Assembly: GCA_030065815.1 (NCBI GenBank)
Contig: JASJCU010000026.1
Span: forward strand, 1-46,977
Reading direction: 5' to 3'
Length of the DNA stretch: 46,977 nt
Origin: Gammaproteobacteria bacterium
Lineage (GTDB): Bacteria > Pseudomonadota > Gammaproteobacteria > Chromatiales > Chromatiaceae
A program made the translations under genes and the position numbers. The notes below the pieces were generated by a model, which did not search any database, was not told the origin of the DNA, and saw only the letters and a program-made list of their open reading frames with translations. Positions 46,529 through 46,977 of this stretch are shown piece by piece (the first letter of the stretch is position 1; every line of letters starts with the position of its first letter).

Positions 46529-46977
<449 letters not shown>

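Overview
This window is a chromosomal segment from a very GC-rich gammaproteobacterium. Nearly every gene is a recognisable housekeeping gene, with strong G/C bias at third codon positions. Several blocks are typical of the class: rph/rdgB beside yicC-gmk-rpoZ-spoT, mpl, ubiCA, comF divergent from a bioBFHCD operon, an aa3/caa3 cytochrome oxidase and haem A cluster with ccoIS, and the ftsY-ftsE-ftsX...rpoH block opposite rsmD-coaD. I cannot name the genus from the sequence. No prophage, CRISPR array, intact insertion sequence, rRNA or tRNA gene was recognised.

Layout. 1-118: a heptanucleotide tandem array against the 3' end of a Rep-type helicase gene (minus), which follows a beta-hydroxyacid dehydrogenase gene. 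3284-4437: a LOG-family nucleotide hydrolase and a small exported DUF2782 protein (plus). 4450-7572: a minus-strand operon, transcribed Ser/Thr kinase, PP2C phosphatase, rph, rdgB. 7671-11779: yicC, gmk, then rpoZ-spoT behind a near-consensus sigma70 promoter. 12064-13851: rnd and a divergent membrane protein. 14135-18978: mpl, a small exported protein, ubiC, ubiA and an S33-type hydrolase, the last three overlapping. 19084-20255: dksA (zinc-cysteine-poor type) and convergent comF. 20245-25312: BirA-type operator, promoter and bioB-bioF-bioH-bioC-bioD. 25523-36885: a DUF2244 protein, coxB (with fused cytochrome c), coxA, a small assembly protein, ctaG, coxC, a reverse-strand twin-TM protein, SURF1, an SCO-like protein, ctaA, ctaB, ccoI and ccoS. 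37093-43009 (minus): rpoH, an alpha/beta hydrolase, an exported methyltransferase, ftsX, ftsE, ftsY. 43187-46977 (plus): a paired M16 protease (active plus inactive subunit), rsmD, and coaD cut off by the window end.

How the genes work together. bioC/H/F/D/B supply malonyl-ACP methyl ester chemistry, ester removal and the late steps of biotin synthesis, apparently under biotin-sensing BirA control. CoxB/A/C with CtaG, SURF1, CtaA and CtaB form and metallate a haem-copper oxidase; CcoI/CcoS add copper export for oxidase assembly. FtsY/E/X serve membrane targeting and division. RpoH is the heat-shock sigma factor. DksA, SpoT and omega are all part of the stringent-response machinery.

The most noteworthy signals are regulatory. 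Two back-to-back CIRCE-like (HrcA) operators lie upstream of rpoH, each with one perfect and one 7/9 arm. A BirA operator overlaps both the bio promoter -35 and the comF start codon. A long inverted array of CGCAGAG units lies between bioB and bioF. A dispersed GGGCNNN heptamer repeat family occurs at the rep 3' end and between ftsE and ftsY. I found no convincing wholly new multi-gene system.
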